Below are positions 44,098 through 52,363 of a stretch of 64,000 nt of DNA, piece after piece. The notes below the pieces were generated by a model. It saw only the letters and a program-made list of their open reading frames with translations, had not been told where the DNA came from and did not search any database. Position numbers and translations under genes: made by a program. Each line of letters begins with the position of its first letter. Positions within the stretch are counted from its first letter, which is position 1. The DNA comes from Streptomyces violaceorubidus (lineage in GTDB: Bacteria; Actinomycetota; Actinomycetes; Streptomycetales; Streptomycetaceae): the NCBI RefSeq assembly GCF_000717995.1, contig NZ_JODM01000001.1, positions 434,001-498,000 of the forward strand, written 5' to 3'.

Positions 44098-45288
44098 ATG
44101 ACGAGCCAGAGCACCGAGAAGAGCGCCGCGGCGCACACCGGCGCGGGCCCGAGGACACCGTCGCCGGACCACATCCGCCGGGCGCCCAAGGTCCTGCTGC
44201 ACGACCACCTCGACGGCGGGCTGCGTCCCGGCACGGTTGTCGAACTCGCCCGCGAGACGGGCTACCCGGGCCTTCCGGAAACCGACCCCGACCTGCTCGG
44301 CGCCTGGTTCCGGCAGGCCGCCGACTCCGGGTCCCTGGAGCGGTACCTGGAGACCTTCTCCCACACCGTCGGCGTCATGCAGACCCGCGACGCCCTGGTC
44401 CGGGTCGCCGCCGAGTGCGCCGAGGACCTCGCCGAGGACGGCGTCGTCTACGCCGAGGTGCGGTACGCGCCCGAGCAGCACCTGGAGAAGGGGCTGACCC
44501 TCGAAGAGGTCGTCGAGGCCGTCAACGAGGGCTTCCGGGAAGGCGAGCGGCGCGCCCGGGACAACGGCCACCGCATCCGCGTCGGCGCCCTGCTCACCGC
44601 CATGCGGCACGCCGCCCGCTCCCTGGAGATCGCCGAACTCGCCAACCGCTACCGCGATCTCGGCGTCGTCGGCTTCGACATCGCGGGCGCCGAGGCCGGC
44701 TACCCGCCCACCCGCCACCTGGACGCCTTCGAGTACCTGAAGCGGGAGAACAACCACTTCACGATCCACGCCGGTGAGGCCTTCGGCCTGCCGTCGATCT
44801 GGCAGGCCCTCCAGTGGTGCGGCGCCGACCGGCTCGGGCACGGGGTGCGCATCATCGACGACATCCAGGTCCACGAGGACGGTTCGGTCAAGCTCGGACG
44901 GCTCGCCTCCTACGTCCGGGACAAGCGGATCCCGTTGGAGCTGTGCCCCAGCTCCAACCTCCAGACCGGCGCCGCCGACTCCTACGCCGCGCACCCGATC
45001 GGGCTGCTGCGCCGACTGCACTTCCGGGTCACCGTCAACACCGACAACCGGCTGATGTCCCACACCGGTATGAGCCGGGAATTCGAGCACCTTGTCGAGG
45101 CGTTCGGCTACACGCTCGACGACATGCAGTGGTTCTCCGTCAATGCGATGAAATCAGCGTTCATTCCTTTCGATGAACGACTGGCCATGATCAATGACGT
45201 CATCAAGCCCGGATATGCGGAGCTGAAGTCCGAATGGCTGTTCCAGCAAACGGCTTCGACCAGCGGTTCTTCGCAGTCCGACGGCTGA
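44098..45288 (+). CDS. add: Adenosine deaminase
   Basis: A 396-residue zinc-dependent (deoxy)adenosine deaminase producing (deoxy)inosine for the purine nucleoside phosphorylase. Zinc and catalytic motifs are [12 protein letters not shown] (HxH), [20 protein letters not shown] (HAGE), [11 protein letters not shown] (His) and [19 protein letters not shown] (Asp-Asp region, TDN). [27 protein letters not shown] matches the family substrate-binding stretch. It carries N- and C-terminal Ser/Thr-rich tails typical of actinobacterial forms. The operator immediately upstream ties it to the nucleoside regulon. It is apparently monocistronic, with a hairpin about 27 nt after the stop. Confidence 0.95.
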   Translation: MTSQSTEKSAAAHTGAGPRTPSPDHIRRAPKVLLHDHLDGGLRPGTVVELARETGYPGLPETDPDLLGAWFRQAADSGSLERYLETFSHTVGVMQTRDALVRVAAECAEDLAEDGVVYAEVRYAPEQHLEKGLTLEEVVEAVNEGFREGERRARDNGHRIRVGALLTAMRHAARSLEIAELANRYRDLGVVGFDIAGAEAGYPPTRHLDAFEYLKRENNHFTIHAGEAFGLPSIWQALQWCGADRLGHGVRIIDDIQVHEDGSVKLGRLASYVRDKRIPLELCPSSNLQTGAADSYAAHPIGLLRRLHFRVTVNTDNRLMSHTGMSREFEHLVEAFGYTLDDMQWFSVNAMKSAFIPFDERLAMINDVIKPGYAELKSEWLFQQTASTSGSSQSDG

Positions 45289-45314
45289 GTGCGGGAAGAC
45301 GGTAATACAGATAC

Positions 45315-45341
45315 GCGGACCGGCTTTCACAATCCGTCCGC
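45315..45341 (+). terminator. Hairpin after adenosine deaminase
   Basis: Inverted repeat GCGGAC (45315-45320) and GTCCGC (45336-45341), extended by CGG/CCG pairing, followed by ATTTCGAT. Confidence 0.6.
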
Positions 45342-45428
45342 ATTTCGATGTTTGCCGCCGGGGGGCGGGCGTGTTTACGGTCGAGGACCGCTCACATCCC
45401 CGTCACCCCATTACGAGGACGCATTCTC

Positions 45429-45797
45429 ATGAAGCAGTCTGCTGCCAGGACCCTCGGCGTCGCCGCCCTCGGTGCCGCCTTCGCCGCCGCCGGCGCGGGC
45501 GCGGCCACCGCGGCCCCCCAGCTCCCCGACGCCGCGCAGACGGTGGACTCCGTCGCCCGCACCCTCCCCGCGGAGACCGTCTCCCAGGTCGCGCCCGGCG
45601 CGGGCAACGCGCTGGAGCAGGGCCGCAGGATCTCCCACACCGGTCTGACCGTCGCGCAGCCGGTCGTCGAGCAGCTGGTCGCCGAGCAGGTCGCCGAGGG
45701 CCCGACCGAGCCGGTCGCCAAGCTGCTCGGCGGAGTGCCGCTGAAGGGGCTCCCCACCCAGGGCCTGCCGGTCAACGGGCTCCCGCTGGGCGGCTGA
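45429..45797 (+). CDS. Small secreted protein of unknown function
   Basis: A 122-residue secreted protein. The signal peptide MKQSAARTLGVAALGAAFAAAGAGAATA ends with an Ala-x-Ala cleavage site. The mature part is PQLPDAAQTVDSVARTLPAETVSQVAPGAGNALEQGRRISHTG..., ending with a short hydrophobic K-G-L-P-T-Q-G-L-P-V-N-G-L-P repeat. I recognise no domain. It resembles the protein at 51793 in overall layout (Ala-rich signal, small Pro/Gly/Val mature part, no cysteines). The ATG follows a GAGGA box. Confidence 0.8.
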   Translation: MKQSAARTLGVAALGAAFAAAGAGAATAAPQLPDAAQTVDSVARTLPAETVSQVAPGAGNALEQGRRISHTGLTVAQPVVEQLVAEQVAEGPTEPVAKLLGGVPLKGLPTQGLPVNGLPLGG

Positions 45798-45901
45798 ACG
45801 CCCCCCCCCGCACGCCCCGACGGGGCGCACCCGGCGACACCGGGTGCGCCCCGTCGGCGTACCAGAGGGAGGTGCCCGTCTCACCAGGCCAGGCGCCTGT
45901 C

Positions 45902-46105
45902 TCACCAGGCCGTGCGGGCGGCCTTCTCCTCGGACGGGAGCAGGATCCACAGGGCCAGGTAGAGCAGGAACTGCGGGCCGGGCAGCAGGCAGGAGACCAG
46001 GAAGATCACCCGCATCGTGCCGTTGGAGGTGCCGAAGCGCCGGGCCAGCGCGGCGCACACTCCGCCGATCATGCGGCCGTGGGTGGGGCGGGCGAGGCGG
46101 GACAT
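45902..46105 (-). CDS. PspC-domain small membrane protein
   Basis: A 67-residue PspC-type protein: RLARPTHGRMIGGVCAALARRFGTSNGTMRVIFLVSCLLPGPQFLLYLALWILLPSEE. It has the characteristic GGVCAALA-R-F-x-x-x-x-x-x-R-V-F-L motif and one transmembrane helix. PspC proteins report envelope stress or bind membranes in many bacteria; the role here is not known. An AAGGAG ribosome-binding site fixes ATG 46105. It is separate from, but close to, the VanZ-like gene upstream. Confidence 0.88.
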   Translation of the reverse strand: MSRLARPTHGRMIGGVCAALARRFGTSNGTMRVIFLVSCLLPGPQFLLYLALWILLPSEEKAARTAW

Positions 46106-46200
46106 CGCGGCTCCTTCGTGAGCGTGTGGACGGGGCTGCCCTCCGGCTTCCCCTTCATCTGCCCTCCACGCTACGGAGACGAACGGCGCAAAGCGTCGCT

Positions 46201-46752
46201 CTACGGGGCGATACCGACCCTGGGAATCGTCGGGGTCCGACCCTGAGCGGGCTCCTCCAGGGGGACACCCGCCGGCCCCGTCTCCCGGTACCGGCGACGC
46301 AACCGGGCCCGCACCGCCGGGACCACGGCGAGGTGCGCCAGGGCCACGCCCACCGTGTTCAGCAGCACCGAGTCGATGTCGACGACCTGACCGGGCACCC
46401 CGGTCTGCAACAGCTCGATGCCCACCGACAGCAGCGCGGCCGCGGCCGTGGTGCGCAGCAGGGACGCCAGCGGCGAGACGTGCAGCCGTCCGCCGGCCAC
46501 CGGCAGCAGGACGCCGAGCGGTGCCAGCAGCACCAGCGCCCCGCCCAGCGAACGGGCCGCCTCGCTCCCGCCCAGCGCCAGATCGGCGCGGATTGAGGCG
46601 AAGGGACGCAGGTTCGGGGGAAGCACCCAGGGAACGTCCAGCGGCCGCAGCGCGTACCAGGCGACGAACGCGAGATGTGCGACCAGGAGAACACTCCCGG
46701 TCGCACGGAGGCGGAGCGCGGCGCTGCCGCCGAGGAACCCATGACGCTGCAC
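46201..46752 (-). CDS. VanZ-family membrane protein
   Basis: A 183-residue protein with four hydrophobic helices and VanZ-type motifs. ATGSVLLVAHLAFVAWYALRPLDVPWV opens the domain, ARSLGGALVLLAPLGVLLPV follows, and LSVGIELLQTGVPGQVVDIDSVLLNTVGVALAH contains the conserved S-x-x-I-E-x-x-Q and D-x-x-D-x-x-x-N-x-x-G pattern. VanZ proteins are associated with glycopeptide tolerance in some organisms, but most homologues are uncharacterised. The basic C-terminal tail is cytoplasmic. Confidence 0.88.
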   Translation of the reverse strand: MQRHGFLGGSAALRLRATGSVLLVAHLAFVAWYALRPLDVPWVLPPNLRPFASIRADLALGGSEAARSLGGALVLLAPLGVLLPVAGGRLHVSPLASLLRTTAAAALLSVGIELLQTGVPGQVVDIDSVLLNTVGVALAHLAVVPAVRARLRRRYRETGPAGVPLEEPAQGRTPTIPRVGIAP

Positions 46753-46869
46753 GTCCCCTCAGACGCGCCCTGCGCCGTGCGCGGTTCCGGGCTCCTCCCC
46801 GCACGGGTGAGGCTTGCGCCACACGGCCCCGTGCGGCACGCGCCCCCGCCTGCCGCACGGGGCGGCCGG

Positions 46870-47481
46870 TCAGCCGCCCGTGACCTCGTCGGCCGGCGGT
46901 TCGTTGCTGCCGGGCCTGGCCCGGACCTCGTCGGTGCACGAGTAACGGCGGGCGGTCCGGTCGGTGGGCCCGGCCAGGATCACCGAGCCGTCGCCCTCGG
47001 CCGCGGCGGAGGCGGAGAAAGTGCACACGACCTGTGCGAGGGCGTACGAGGTGAGGTCGTCGGGACCCGTGCTCAGCCGCAGCGTGTCCTCGGGGTCGCC
47101 GGAGCGCGGGCCCGACACCCTGATCCCGCGGCGCACGTCCGACGTGTACCCGGCCTCCTTCTCCGCGGCCGACGGCTGTGCCGCCAGCTCGTCCAGCAGC
47201 CCCTGGGCCACCAGCACGCGCCGCCCCGAGTCCGCGGCGCCGTCCGGCACCCGCACCGTGCGGTCCACGGCCACCAGCGACGAACCGCACAGCAGGAACA
47301 CCTGCGCGGGCAGCCCCGGCGCGGCCTGCGTCGACACGTCCGGCTCGGCGAGCGAGCAGCGCACCCGCGAGGGCGCGGGGCCGTAGTCCGTGGGCACCTC
47401 GGTGGCGCGGATGCCGCACCCGGTCAGCAGCACGGCCAGTACCAGGAGCCCGGAGAGGGCCGGCAGCCGGCGTACGGTCAT
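46870..47481 (-). CDS. AfsQ-operon lipoprotein
   Basis: A 203-residue lipoprotein. Signal MTVRRLPALSGLLVLAVLLTGCGIRATEVP has lipobox LTGC. The mature domain (APGLPAQVFLLCGSSLVAVDRTVRVPDGAADSGRRVLVAQGLLDELAAQPSAAEKEAGYTSDVRRGIRVSG) resembles the GerMN-like domain seen in other actinobacterial signalling lipoproteins, which I regard as likely rather than certain. The ATG overlaps the afsQ2 stop by one base (TGATG), so it is co-translated with the sensor kinase. It may modulate signal perception by AfsQ2. Confidence 0.85.
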   Translation of the reverse strand: MTVRRLPALSGLLVLAVLLTGCGIRATEVPTDYGPAPSRVRCSLAEPDVSTQAAPGLPAQVFLLCGSSLVAVDRTVRVPDGAADSGRRVLVAQGLLDELAAQPSAAEKEAGYTSDVRRGIRVSGPRSGDPEDTLRLSTGPDDLTSYALAQVVCTFSASAAAEGDGSVILAGPTDRTARRYSCTDEVRARPGSNEPPADEVTGG

Positions 47482-49091
47482 CAGACCTGTCCCTTCGCGT
47501 CCTTGCCCCTGCTCCCGTCGCCCGCGGCCCCCGCCGGTCCCTCGGCCTCCTCGTCGGCGGGCGGGGACGGGTCCTGCGGCAGCCGCAGCGTGAACACCGC
47601 ACCGCCCTCGGGGGCGTTCTCGGCGGTGATCCCCCCGCCGTGGATGTGCGCGTTCTCCAGGGCGATGGACAGGCCGAGCCCGCTGCCCTCGGAGCGCGGC
47701 CGGGAGGCGCTCGCCTTGTAGAAGCGGTCGAAGACGTGCGGCAGGACGTCCTCGGGGATGCCGGGGCCGTTGTCCCGCACCCGGATGACGATCTCGTCGT
47801 CGGCGCGCGACACGGACACCCGCACCGGCGAGCCGCCGTGCTTGAGCGCGTTGCCGATCAGATTGGCCAGGATCACGTCCAGGCGGCGCGGGTCCAGCCG
47901 GGCGTGGATGCCGCGCCCGGCGTCCAGCTCGACGGCGTCCAGCCAGGCGCGGGCGTCGATGCAGGCGGTGATCTGGTCGGCGACATCCACGTCGTCCAGG
48001 ACCAGTCGGGCGGTGCCCGCGTCGAAGCGGGTGACCTCCATCAGGTTCTCCACCAGGTCGTTCAGCCGCCGGGTCTCGCTCACCACCAGCCGTACGGCGG
48101 GCTCGACCATCGGGTCGAAGCTGCCGCCCTCGCCCTCGCCCGCGAACTCCAGCTCCTCCTCCAGCACCTCCGTCACCGCGGTGAGCGCCGTCAGCGGCGT
48201 ACGCAGCTCGTGGCTCATGTCCGCGACGAAGCGCCGGGAGGCCTGCTCGCGGCCGGCCATGTCCGCGACCCGTTTCTCCAGGTTCTCGGCGGCGCTGTTG
48301 AAGGTCCGGGACAGATCGGCCAGTTCGTCGGTGCCGGACACCCGCAGCCGGGTGTCCAGCTTCCCCTCGCCCAGGCGCCGCGCCGCGACCCCGAGCCGGT
48401 GCACGGGCTTCAGCACGGTCGTCGCCAGGGCCTGCGCCAGCAGCGCCGAGCCGAGCAGGGCGAGCCCGGTGGCGATCCCCAGCGACCAGGCCAGCGAGTT
48501 CAGGTCCTTGGCCTCCGGTTCCAGCGACTTGAGCATGTACCCGGTCGGCCCGCCGCCGATCACTCTCGTGCCGGCCACCAGGTACGGGGTGCCGTCGTCG
48601 GTGATCCGCTGCCAGTACAGGTGGTACGGATGCTTGTTGGCCGAGGTGACCCGCTGCTCCTTGTTCACCGCCGTGCGCAGCGACTCGGGCACGTCGGACA
48701 GCGCGAAGCCGCCCAGACCGCCCGAACTGCCGTACACGGCACCGCCGTCGGCGTCCTCGGCCACCAGCAGCACCCCGAACCGCTGGCTGCTGCTGGCCAT
48801 CTGCCCCGCGGTGTGCTGCACCTCGTCCTGCGTGGGATGCTCCGGCAGCGCGCCCGCCCGGTTCTGCATCTCCTGCTCGAAGTCGCGCAGCACGGCGTCC
48901 TGGGTGCGGGTCAGCACCGCCTCCCGGTTCAGCCAGTACGCGATGCCGGACGCGGACACGGCGGCGGTGAGCGCGACCAGTCCGAAGACGAGGACCAGCC
49001 TCAGACGCAGGCTGGTGAAGCGCAGTCCGGACCAGAATCCCTTGCGAGCCGCGGCCAGGCCGCGGCCACCCCCCTGGTGTTCCCGTGTCAC
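47481..49091 (-). CDS. afsQ2: Sensor histidine kinase AfsQ2
   Basis: A 536-residue sensor kinase. The first helix LRLRLVLVFGLVALTAAVSASGIAYWL is followed by an extracytoplasmic domain of about 140 residues (LTRTQDAVLRDFEQEMQ...), a second helix (LGIATGLALLGSALLAQALATTVL) and a HAMP domain. The H-box is FVADMSHELRTPLTALTA, the N-box VILANLIGNALKHGG, and the G-boxes VRDNGPGIPE and GSGLGLSIALENA. In S. coelicolor AfsQ1/AfsQ2 controls antibiotic production and nitrogen-related genes, responding under glutamate-based conditions. Start and length agree with that protein as I remember it. GTG overlaps the afsQ1 stop by 3 nt. Confidence 0.93.
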   Translation of the reverse strand: MTREHQGGGRGLAAARKGFWSGLRFTSLRLRLVLVFGLVALTAAVSASGIAYWLNREAVLTRTQDAVLRDFEQEMQNRAGALPEHPTQDEVQHTAGQMASSSQRFGVLLVAEDADGGAVYGSSGGLGGFALSDVPESLRTAVNKEQRVTSANKHPYHLYWQRITDDGTPYLVAGTRVIGGGPTGYMLKSLEPEAKDLNSLAWSLGIATGLALLGSALLAQALATTVLKPVHRLGVAARRLGEGKLDTRLRVSGTDELADLSRTFNSAAENLEKRVADMAGREQASRRFVADMSHELRTPLTALTAVTEVLEEELEFAGEGEGGSFDPMVEPAVRLVVSETRRLNDLVENLMEVTRFDAGTARLVLDDVDVADQITACIDARAWLDAVELDAGRGIHARLDPRRLDVILANLIGNALKHGGSPVRVSVSRADDEIVIRVRDNGPGIPEDVLPHVFDRFYKASASRPRSEGSGLGLSIALENAHIHGGGITAENAPEGGAVFTLRLPQDPSPPADEEAEGPAGAAGDGSRGKDAKGQV

Positions 49092-49765
49092 TGAGGCGGA
49101 TCCAGCCGGTAGCCGACACCGCGCACGGTACGGATCAGGGTCGGGGACGACGGCACGTCCTCGACCTTGGCGCGCAGCCGCTGCACGCACGCGTCCACCA
49201 GCCGGGAGTCACCGAGGTAGTCGTGCTCCCACACCAGCCGCAGCAACTGCTGCCGGGACAGGGCCTGTCCGGGCCGCCGGCTCAGTTCGAGGAGCAGGCG
49301 CAGCTCGGTCGGCGTCAGCTGGAGGTCCTCGCCGTTCTTCGTCACGGTCATCGCCGAACGGTCGATGACCAGACTGCCGAAGCTCGCCGAGTCGGTGGAC
49401 TCCCGTTCCCCGCGCCGCAGCACGGCCCGGATCCGGGCGTCGAGCACCCGGCCCTGGACGGGTTTGACGACGTAGTCGTCGGCGCCCGACTCGAGACCGA
49501 CGACCACGTCGATGTCGTCGTTGCGCGCGGTCAGCAGGATGATCGGCAGCTGGTCGGTGCGCCGGATGCGGCGGCACACCTCGAAACCGTCGATGCCGGG
49601 CAGCATCACGTCCAGCACGATCAGGTCCGGCCGCTGCTCGCGCAACAGCTTCAGACCGTCCTCACCACTGGCAGCGGTGGCCACCCGGTGGCCCTGGCGG
49701 GTCAGGGAGAGCTCCAGGGCCGTGCGGATGGCGTCGTCGTCCTCGATCAGCAACAGGGAAGGCAC
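49088..49765 (-). CDS. afsQ1: Response regulator AfsQ1 (OmpR family)
   Basis: A 225-residue OmpR-type response regulator. The receiver domain starts PSLLLIEDDDAIRTALELSL with Asp9-Asp11 acidic residues and the phospho-acceptor Asp52 in LIVLDVMLPG. T81-like (LLTARND) and K103-like (DYVVKPVQ) switch residues are present. The C-terminal winged helix (LTPTELRLLLELSRRPGQALSRQQLLRLVWEHDYLGDSRLVDACVQRLRAKVED...IRTVRGVGYRLD) binds DNA. I take GTG 49765; an in-frame ATG lies at 49783. It is the first gene of the afsQ1-afsQ2-lipoprotein operon, divergent from sigQ across a region bearing an AfsQ1-type direct repeat. Confidence 0.95.
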   Translation of the reverse strand: MPSLLLIEDDDAIRTALELSLTRQGHRVATAASGEDGLKLLREQRPDLIVLDVMLPGIDGFEVCRRIRRTDQLPIILLTARNDDIDVVVGLESGADDYVVKPVQGRVLDARIRAVLRRGERESTDSASFGSLVIDRSAMTVTKNGEDLQLTPTELRLLLELSRRPGQALSRQQLLRLVWEHDYLGDSRLVDACVQRLRAKVEDVPSSPTLIRTVRGVGYRLDPPQ

Positions 49766-49877
49766 CCGCTCATTCTGGCCCATGAGGGGGTGGGTGTTCG
49801 ACCTGTGGGTGCGGTTGGGGTCCCAGGACGCCGCCGGACCCTGTGAAGGAAGGGTGGCGCAGTCGTGACGGTCCCCT

Positions 49878-49893
49878 GTGACAGCTCTGTGAC
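49878..49893. promoter_or_regulatory. AfsQ1-type binding site between afsQ1 and sigQ
   Basis: GTGACAGCTCTGTGAC fits the published AfsQ1 direct-repeat consensus GTnAC-n6-GTnAC exactly. A further GTGAC lies at 49865. It is 84 nt before the sigQ start and 113 nt before afsQ1, consistent with the known AfsQ1 activation of sigQ. Confidence 0.8.
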
Positions 49894-49976
49894 AGTCGGC
49901 GGACACGGCCATGAAGTCACCGCGGCAAGCTTCTCGGCACAGGCAACACCGGGCAGTCCACGACAGGGGGCGCGAG

Positions 49977-50753
49977 ATGAACACGCTGAAGGGCACCAAC
50001 ACCAGCGCAGTGGTCACGCGCCTGCACGACGTGCACGGACACCGGGGTTCCGAGAAGTCCGGTGCCGATGGGGGTCCCTCCCGCGCGAGCGGATTCGAGC
50101 GTGGGGGAGGGCGGGGGTGCGCTCGCGGCACCGGGCGTCAGCACACCGTGTACATGGCGGTGGTTGACGCGAACACGGGGGAATCGGGGGGAACGGGGCC
50201 CGCGGAGGACCGGGGGGAGCGCCGGTCCCTGTCGGAGGCGGAGTTCACCGCCTACGTCCAGGAGCGCCGCTCCTCCCTGTACGCGACCGCCTACCACCTC
50301 ACCGGCGACCGCTTCGAGGCCGAGGACCTGCTGCAGAGCGCGCTGTTCTCGACCTACCGGGCGTGGGACCGGATCAGTGACAAGGCGGCGGTCGGCGGAT
50401 ACCTCCGCCGCACCATGACCAACCTGCACATCAGCGCCTGGCGGCGCCGCAAGCTCAACGAGTACCCGACCGAGGAACTGCCGGAGACGCCCGGCGACAT
50501 GGACGCGATGCGCGGCACCGAGCTGCGTACGGTCCTGTGGCAGGCGCTGGCCCGGCTGCCCGAGCTCCAGCGCACCATGCTGGTCCTGCGCTACTACGAG
50601 GGCCGCACGGACCCGGAGATCGCGGACATCCTCGACATCAGCGTCGGCACGGTGAAGTCCAGCATCTGGCGCTCCCTGCGCCGGCTGCGCGAGGACGAGG
50701 TCCTCAGCTTCGGCCGTGACCAGGAGGACGCCTTCGGCGAACTGGTCGCCTGA
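49977..50753 (+). CDS. sigQ: RNA polymerase ECF sigma factor SigQ
   Basis: A 258-residue ECF sigma factor of the SigE/SigQ type. After a variable Gly/Arg-rich N-terminus of about 85 residues come region 2 (FTAYVQERRSSLYATAYHLTGDRFEAEDLLQSALFSTYRAWDRISDKAAVGGYLRRTMTNLHISAWRRRK) and region 4 (LARLPELQRTMLVLRYYEGRTDPEIADILDISVGTVKSSIWRSLRRLRED). The family and its position divergent from afsQ1 identify it as SigQ, an AfsQ1 target linked to regulation of antibiotic production in S. coelicolor. ATG 49977 has an AGGGGG box. A later start near TGTACATGG (50155) would give a more typical length and cannot be excluded. Confidence 0.93.
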   Translation: MNTLKGTNTSAVVTRLHDVHGHRGSEKSGADGGPSRASGFERGGGRGCARGTGRQHTVYMAVVDANTGESGGTGPAEDRGERRSLSEAEFTAYVQERRSSLYATAYHLTGDRFEAEDLLQSALFSTYRAWDRISDKAAVGGYLRRTMTNLHISAWRRRKLNEYPTEELPETPGDMDAMRGTELRTVLWQALARLPELQRTMLVLRYYEGRTDPEIADILDISVGTVKSSIWRSLRRLREDEVLSFGRDQEDAFGELVA

Positions 50754-50759
50754 AGGTAC

Positions 50760-50778
50760 GGGCCGGGGAGACCGGCCC
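50760..50778 (+). terminator. Hairpin after sigQ
   Basis: GGGCCGG (50760-50766) and CCGGCCC (50772-50778) with a 5-nt loop, 6 nt after the sigQ stop. Confidence 0.65.
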
Positions 50779-50848
50779 GAGGGGGCGGGGCCCCGTGAAA
50801 AAAGTTCGAGCCGGGGTGTATCAGGGGGAGGGACCCGGGCTCTTACTC

Positions 50849-50930
50849 ACGGGGAAGCACCACGGGGGGATCACGGGGGATCCACGGGGGACGGGGATCA
50901 CGGGGGATCCACGGGGGAGCACGGGGGAGT
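50849..50930 (+). repeat. Cluster of CACGGGGGA-type short direct repeats
   Basis: Seven or so copies of CACGGGGRA in about 80 bp, several extended to ATCACGGGGGATCC. The unit spacing is irregular (10-14 bp). It lies between the convergent sigQ and P-loop kinase genes and is outside any gene. Confidence 0.8.
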
Positions 50931-50937
50931 GGAAAGG

Positions 50938-50978
50938 AAGCGGGACTGGAGGGCCGGGGGGTCCATCCAGTCCCGCTT
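50938..50978. terminator. Bidirectional hairpin terminator
   Basis: Perfect 12-bp inverted repeat AAGCGGGACTGG (50938-50949) and CCAGTCCCGCTT (50967-50978) followed by TTTCGCG, between convergent genes. Confidence 0.85.
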
Positions 50979-50997
50979 TCGCGTGCAGGTGGAGGCG

Positions 50998-51633
50998 TCA
51001 GGCCACCGTACGGCTGGTCGCGCACCGGCCCGCCGCCGCGGCCGCCAGTCGGCCCATCGCCTCGTCCCGGTCGCAGGCGTGGGCACCCAGGGCCGTCTGC
51101 CGGGCGATGACGGACCGCTCCAGCCGCATCAGCCGCCAGCCCCGGCGCAGCAGGAAGGGCACGGACTTGCGGCCCTCGCGCAGGTCCCGCAGGAACCGGC
51201 GGCGGAAGGTCGTCACCGGGCCCCTGCTCAGGCACAGCGCGTCGGCCAGCACGCCCAGTTCCCGGCAGCGGTCCACCAGTTCCGCGGCGAAGATGCCCTC
51301 CGCGAGGAAGAGCGGCGTCCGCCCGATGTCGACGGTCTCCTCGCCGGTGCGGGCGCTCAGCGAGATGTCGTAGACGGGCACGTCGGTGCGCCCCGTGCGG
51401 CACAGCGCCTCGATGGCGGCGACCGCCGCGTCCGCGTCCCAGGACGCCGGGTGGTCCCAGTCGATGTCGGAGCTCTCGGGCACCGTCGGCAGCGTCGGGT
51501 CGGTGCCCTCCTTGTAGAAGTCGTCGAGGCGCAGCACCGGGAGGCCGGAGCGCGCGGCGAGGAGGGACTTGCCGGAGCCGGAGGGGCCGCAGAGCAGCAC
51601 GACTCGCGTCGGTATGGGCGGATGGGAGCTCAC
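50998..51633 (-). CDS. P-loop ATPase, uridine-kinase-like
   Basis: A 211-residue P-loop protein of the uridine kinase/PRK-like group. It starts VSSHPPIPTRVVLLCGPSGSGKSLLAARSGLPVLRLDDFYKEGTDPTLP, with Walker A GPSGSGKS and the LDDFYK substrate motif. Further motifs are DWDHPASWD and VYDISLSAR. Walker-B-like PLFLAEGIFAAEL is followed by a basic RRRFLRDLREGRKS lid. True uridine kinases share these features, so it may phosphorylate uridine or another small hydroxyl substrate, which would suit a locus rich in nucleoside genes. It carries no regulon palindrome. GTG 51633 is chosen because homology begins there. Confidence 0.8.
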   Translation of the reverse strand: MSSHPPIPTRVVLLCGPSGSGKSLLAARSGLPVLRLDDFYKEGTDPTLPTVPESSDIDWDHPASWDADAAVAAIEALCRTGRTDVPVYDISLSARTGEETVDIGRTPLFLAEGIFAAELVDRCRELGVLADALCLSRGPVTTFRRRFLRDLREGRKSVPFLLRRGWRLMRLERSVIARQTALGAHACDRDEAMGRLAAAAAGRCATSRTVA

Positions 51634-51792
51634 GGGACACCAGTCTGAGGCATCGAACGGCCGCCGTACGACCCCGCGGGTGGACTTTGCAGCGTGCGTC
51701 ACATCTCCGTCGCGCTGTGCGGTGACCTGATCACGGTGCGCGCGGTTATCAGGGCAGTCCGTAGCAATCCAGACCAAGAGGTGGCAGCAGCG

Positions 51793-52197
51793 ATGGCCCG
51801 ACACGCGTCCCCCCGCACCCCGCACGCACAGCGCGCCCTGGTCGCCCTCGCGACCGCCGGGGCCGCCCTCGCGGCAGGAGCGGCGACGGCTTCCGCGGAC
51901 GGCGGCGAGACCATCGCCGGCCTGGCGCACACCCGGCCCACGTCGCTGGGCAACATCGACCCGCAGGCGGGCCTGGCGGCCGTGACCGGCACCGTCGGCT
52001 ACGTCACCGGCCCGGCCGCCGACCTGAAGCCCAACCCGCTGGCCGGCACGGGCGTGGACCCGCTGGACAACGGCGTTGGCACCAAGGTCGCCGACTTCCA
52101 GCCGCTGACCTCGACGGCACTCACCGGGCCGGTCGCCCAGGCCCAGTCCCTGGGCGCCGTGCCGGTGGTGGGGCAGGTGACGGAGCTGCTGCGGTGA
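51793..52197 (+). CDS. Small secreted protein of unknown function
   Basis: A 134-residue secreted protein with signal peptide ARHASPRTPHAQRALVALATAGAALAAGAATASA (Ala-x-Ala site). The mature part is DGGETIAGLAHTRPTSLGNIDPQAGLAAVTGTVGYVTGPAADLKPNPLAGTGVDPLDNGVGTKVADFQPLTSTALTGPVAQAQSLGAVPVVGQVTELL. No cysteines and no recognisable domain. It resembles small abundant exported Streptomyces proteins and the gene at 45429 in layout. An AGGTGG box lies about 8 nt before ATG 51793. The region upstream holds several GTGAC/GTCAC motifs without clear AfsQ1 spacing. Confidence 0.78.
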   Translation: MARHASPRTPHAQRALVALATAGAALAAGAATASADGGETIAGLAHTRPTSLGNIDPQAGLAAVTGTVGYVTGPAADLKPNPLAGTGVDPLDNGVGTKVADFQPLTSTALTGPVAQAQSLGAVPVVGQVTELLR

Positions 52198-52277
52198 CGC
52201 ACTCCGCGTACGCCGGGTCGCGATTCCTCCGGGAGGGAGGTCGCGGCCCGTCTCTGTCGCCGCGAGCGTGGGTTGGC

Positions 52278-52293
52278 GTCACCCGTTCGTCAC
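52278..52293. promoter_or_regulatory. AfsQ1-like direct repeat upstream of the kinase fusion
   Basis: GTCACCCGTTCGTCAC fits GTnAC-n6-GTnAC, the consensus matched by the site between afsQ1 and sigQ. It lies 71 nt before the kinase start and ahead of a possible -10 box TAATCT (52318-52323), in an activator-like position. GlnR uses a related but distinct motif, so either regulator is conceivable. Confidence 0.45.
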
Positions 52294-52363
52294 GCGGATT
52301 CCCCGGACGGGCCGTCTAATCTGTGGTGATCCACGTTTCGCGCAGGACGTGCAAGGGGGCCGG

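Noticed and set aside
46870..49119. 749-codon minus-strand frame covering afsQ2 in another frame
   Set aside because: Only the final 203 codons are a gene (lipoprotein with its own signal peptide and coupled ATG). AfsQ2 is encoded in the adjacent frame with all kinase boxes.
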